A stretch of 6,711 nt of DNA from an uncultured Collinsella sp. (lineage in GTDB: Bacteria > Actinomycetota > Coriobacteriia > Coriobacteriales > Coriobacteriaceae): positions 1 through 6,711 of the forward strand of contig CABSMS010000097.1 in NCBI GenBank assembly GCA_902478885.1, written 5' to 3'. A program made the translations under genes and the position numbers. A model generated the notes under the pieces. That model worked only from the letters and a program-made list of their open reading frames with translations. It was not told where the DNA came from and ran no database searches. Positions 5,060 to 6,711 of this stretch are shown here, one piece after another; positions within the stretch are counted from its first letter, which is position 1; the number at the start of each line of letters is the position of its first letter.

Positions 5060-5992
5060 ATGTCCGATTTGATTAAACTCACGCCGATCTTCCACGAGAA
5101 GATCTGGGGCGGCCGTCAACTCGAAACCGTATTTGGTTACGACATTCCCGATGGTCCCATCGGTGAGTGTTGGGCCATCTCGGCCCACCCCAACGGCGAC
5201 TGCCAGATTGCGGAGGGCCCGTATGCAGGCCACACGCTTTCGTGGCTGTGGGCCGAGCGCCGCGAGCTCTTTGGCAACTGCGAGGGCAAGGAGTTCCCGC
5301 TGCTCATTAAGATTCTGGACGCCAAGGACGACCTTTCGATCCAGATTCATCCCAACGACGAGTACGCCGCCAAGCACGAGAACGGCAGCCTGGGCAAAAC
5401 CGAGTGCTGGTATGTGCTGGACTGCGAGCCCGGCGCCACGATCATCGTCGGCCAGCGTGCCAAGGACCGCGCCGAGGCCGCACAGATGATCGAGGACGGC
5501 CGTTGGGACGACATGCTCAACGTACTGCCGATCCACAAGGGCGACTTTTTCCAGATTGATTCCGGTACCGTGCACGCCATCAAGACCGGCACGCTCATTT
5601 TGGAGACGCAGCAGTCGAGCGACGTGACGTATCGCCTGTACGACTACGACCGTCCCGGCACCGACGGCAAGCTGCGCCCGCTGCACATTGAGCAGAGCCT
5701 CGACTGCATCGACTTTGATGCTCAGGCTCCGACCGACGGCACGGTGACCGCGCCCGAGGTCGATGGCGTAACCGAGCTCGAGTCCAGCCCCTGCTACACC
5801 GTCGATCGCGTGCGCGTCGACGGCAGCAAGACCTTGGAGCAGCGCTGGCCCTTCATGTGCCTGTCGGTCATCGACGGCGAAGGCACCGCCTGCGGCGACC
5901 CCGTCCACAAGGGAAGCCACCTGCTAGCCCCGAGCACCGTGGACAAGATTGAGCTCGAGGGCAAGATGGAACTGATCATCAGCCACCTGTAG
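5060..5992 (+). CDS. manA: Mannose-6-phosphate isomerase, class I
   Basis: This cytoplasmic zinc enzyme interconverts mannose 6-phosphate and fructose 6-phosphate, linking mannose use to glycolysis and, in reverse, supplying mannose for glycans. The 310-residue product has the short Bacillus-like form of the family. It opens with PIFHEKIWGG (10-18). Zinc ligands are visible as Gln95 and His97 in SIQIHPND, Glu115 in KTECWY, and His172 in GTVHAI. The active-site Arg192 lies in YRLYDYDR. The ATG at 5060 is preferred because GGGAG lies 7 nt upstream; the ATG at 5054 is almost on top of that site, and an upstream in-frame GTG at 5000 would add an unrelated 20-residue tail. It follows the GntR regulator at 72 bp and is followed by a long inverted repeat that probably ends the transcript. 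Confidence 0.95.
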   Translation: MSDLIKLTPIFHEKIWGGRQLETVFGYDIPDGPIGECWAISAHPNGDCQIAEGPYAGHTLSWLWAERRELFGNCEGKEFPLLIKILDAKDDLSIQIHPNDEYAAKHENGSLGKTECWYVLDCEPGATIIVGQRAKDRAEAAQMIEDGRWDDMLNVLPIHKGDFFQIDSGTVHAIKTGTLILETQQSSDVTYRLYDYDRPGTDGKLRPLHIEQSLDCIDFDAQAPTDGTVTAPEVDGVTELESSPCYTVDRVRVDGSKTLEQRWPFMCLSVIDGEGTACGDPVHKGSHLLAPSTVDKIELEGKMELIISHL

Positions 5993-6009
5993 GTCACCGG
6001 TCCCCAAGC

Positions 6010-6140
6010 GCTCGCCGGGACGGGGCGCGGGGTTTGGTCGCCTGCTCGGACAGTCCTGCTCGCACGGAGAGCACATTAAGTGCTCTCCGGCTCGTGCGGA
6101 ACTCGCGATCGACCAAACCCCGCGCCCCGTCCCGGCGAGC
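6010..6140. repeat. 131-bp long inverted repeat with 31-bp perfect arms
   Basis: The arm 6010-6040 is the exact reverse complement of 6110-6140. Inside lies a second perfect 10-bp stem (6065-6074 with 6080-6089, loop ATTAA), and the segments between the two stems are partly complementary as well. The whole element can fold into one long, nearly continuous hairpin. The arms are very G+C-rich and no T-tract follows, so it is not a standard intrinsic terminator, although it sits between the converging ends of manA and the radical-SAM gene. The symmetry resembles REPIN-like paired palindromic repeats or a small non-autonomous element. I see no clear target-site duplication; the nearest similarity is TAGGTCAC (5990-5997) against TAGTCAC (6148-6154). 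Confidence 0.9.
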
Positions 6141-6170
6141 CTCTGGCTAGTCACATCATTCCAAATACAA

Positions 6171-6184
6171 CAAGGGGCCCCTTG
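6171..6184 (-). terminator. 14-bp palindrome, weak terminator candidate for the radical-SAM gene
   Basis: CAAGGGGCCCCTTG is a perfect palindrome. Read leftward it is followed by TTGTATTTGG, a loosely T-rich tail, and it lies about 55 bases past the radical-SAM stop codon. The hairpin would have only five pairs around a GGCC loop, so termination here is only possible. Confidence 0.35.
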
Positions 6185-6239
6185 CCATACATACCAAATC
6201 AAAAGGGAGATAGCGTCTTGAGGATTAACAAACTGGAAG

Positions 6240-6711
6240 TTAGCGATTTCTTTTTCCGGTATTTTCTGTCCCTCGGATTTCCTCATGATAGAAATAATCC
6301 ACGATCACCGGATGTCCCTGCGGGACTCTTCCATAAGGCATTTCATTATCCACAAAGGGGCAATCATACTTCTTAGCCATTTCCTCAGCTTTTACTTCAA
6401 GCGCTTCAAAGTAGCTGCGGTTATGCTTGTTATAGATCTCATCGTAAAGCGGTACAAGATCAGGATGTTTTCCGGCGATATAATCCATAATCGTCTTCTT
6501 GAAACCGCCCCGAAGATTGAGATTTTCGAGCCAGAACAGATCGCACTGATCCTTTACCCGCTCAAAGATTGCTTCAAAATCCGTGATACCGGGAAATACC
6601 GGGGATACGAAACAGACTGTACGGATACCTGCTTCATATACCTGCTTCATAGCAGCGATACGGCGCTCAATGCTCGAAGCAGAGTCCATATCGTTCTTGA
6701 AATTTTCATCT
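6240..6711 (-). CDS. Radical SAM protein (SplB-like, COG1533 type), partial; possible radical SAM mobile pair protein B
   Basis: Only the C-terminal 156 residues lie in the window; the reading frame is open to the right edge, so the start is outside. The visible part fits the second half of the radical-SAM barrel and tail of the spore-photoproduct-lyase-like family. It has SIERRIAAMKQVYEAGI, then the strand-turn VSPVFPGITD, then LFWLENLNLRGG. The CxxxCxxC cluster motif that would bind the iron-sulfur centre must lie upstream and is not visible. From memory this sequence style matches the protein B partner of the so-called radical SAM mobile pair, carried on mobile elements in gut Firmicutes; I cannot confirm that here. 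Its base composition (about 40% G+C at 6421-6480) and codon use (many GAT, AAA, ATA-type codons) are unlike its neighbours, which points to recent transfer. The product's reaction is unknown. Confidence 0.8.
   Translation of the reverse strand, partial: DENFKNDMDSASSIERRIAAMKQVYEAGIRTVCFVSPVFPGITDFEAIFERVKDQCDLFWLENLNLRGGFKKTIMDYIAGKHPDLVPLYDEIYNKHNRSYFEALEVKAEEMAKKYDCPFVDNEMPYGRVPQGHPVIVDYFYHEEIRGTENTGKRNR

Noticed and set aside
4385..5920. A 511-codon open frame on the minus strand across gntR and manA
   Set aside because: It lies wholly opposite two well-supported genes, has no recognisable domains, and its low-complexity, mirror-type composition is what high-G+C codon bias produces on the antisense strand.
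6080..6376. Plus-strand open frame running from the long inverted repeat into the radical-SAM gene
   Set aside because: Its first third is the palindrome itself and the rest is antisense to the radical-SAM coding region.
1..6711. CRISPR array, tRNA or rRNA genes
   Set aside because: No regularly spaced direct repeats of 24-40 bases and no cloverleaf or rRNA-like segment were seen on either strand.

Overview
The window looks like the chromosome of a gut Coriobacteriia member, most probably Collinsella. The genes from 259 to 5992 are G+C-rich (about 68% by hand count at 5401-5460). Their products are ordinary housekeeping proteins with Shine-Dalgarno starts, and the sequence style resembles Collinsella. 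The assignment rests on recognition of protein and composition style, not on a database search.

Layout, left to right. Positions 1-258 hold no gene that I can support. They carry a perfect 26-bp GC-rich palindrome (7-32) and a strong two-way terminator hairpin (130-168). Three leftward genes follow, each apparently its own transcription unit: nhaA (Na+/H+ antiporter, 259-1617), ppaC (manganese-dependent family II pyrophosphatase, 1886-2809) and glk (ROK-family glucokinase, 2978-3931). The 336-bp AT-rich region 3932-4267 is a divergent control region with three separate inverted repeats. Rightward from it run a GntR/HutC-type regulator starting at TTG (4268-4987) and manA (mannose-6-phosphate isomerase, 5060-5992). 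After manA come a very long inverted repeat (6010-6140, 31-bp perfect arms) and a short palindrome (6171-6184). A leftward radical-SAM gene then enters from the right edge (6240-6711, 5' end missing).

Working together: glk and manA both feed hexose phosphates into glycolysis. They flank a sugar-phosphate-type regulator, so 2978-5992 reads as a small hexose-utilisation locus, with the regulator probably controlling its own gene and perhaps both arms. ppaC removes pyrophosphate and nhaA handles sodium and pH; neither is obviously tied to the sugar genes.

Two points deserve most attention. First, the nhaA leader contains a textbook intrinsic terminator (1651-1686) ahead of the start codon, preceded by about 100 nt that can fold into a closed multi-helix structure. 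This is the layout of a terminating riboswitch or attenuator in front of an ion transporter. Second, the last ~470 bases are much more A+T-rich (about 40% G+C at 6421-6480) and encode a radical-SAM protein of a type I associate with mobile elements, so a horizontal-transfer boundary probably lies between 6140 and 6240.
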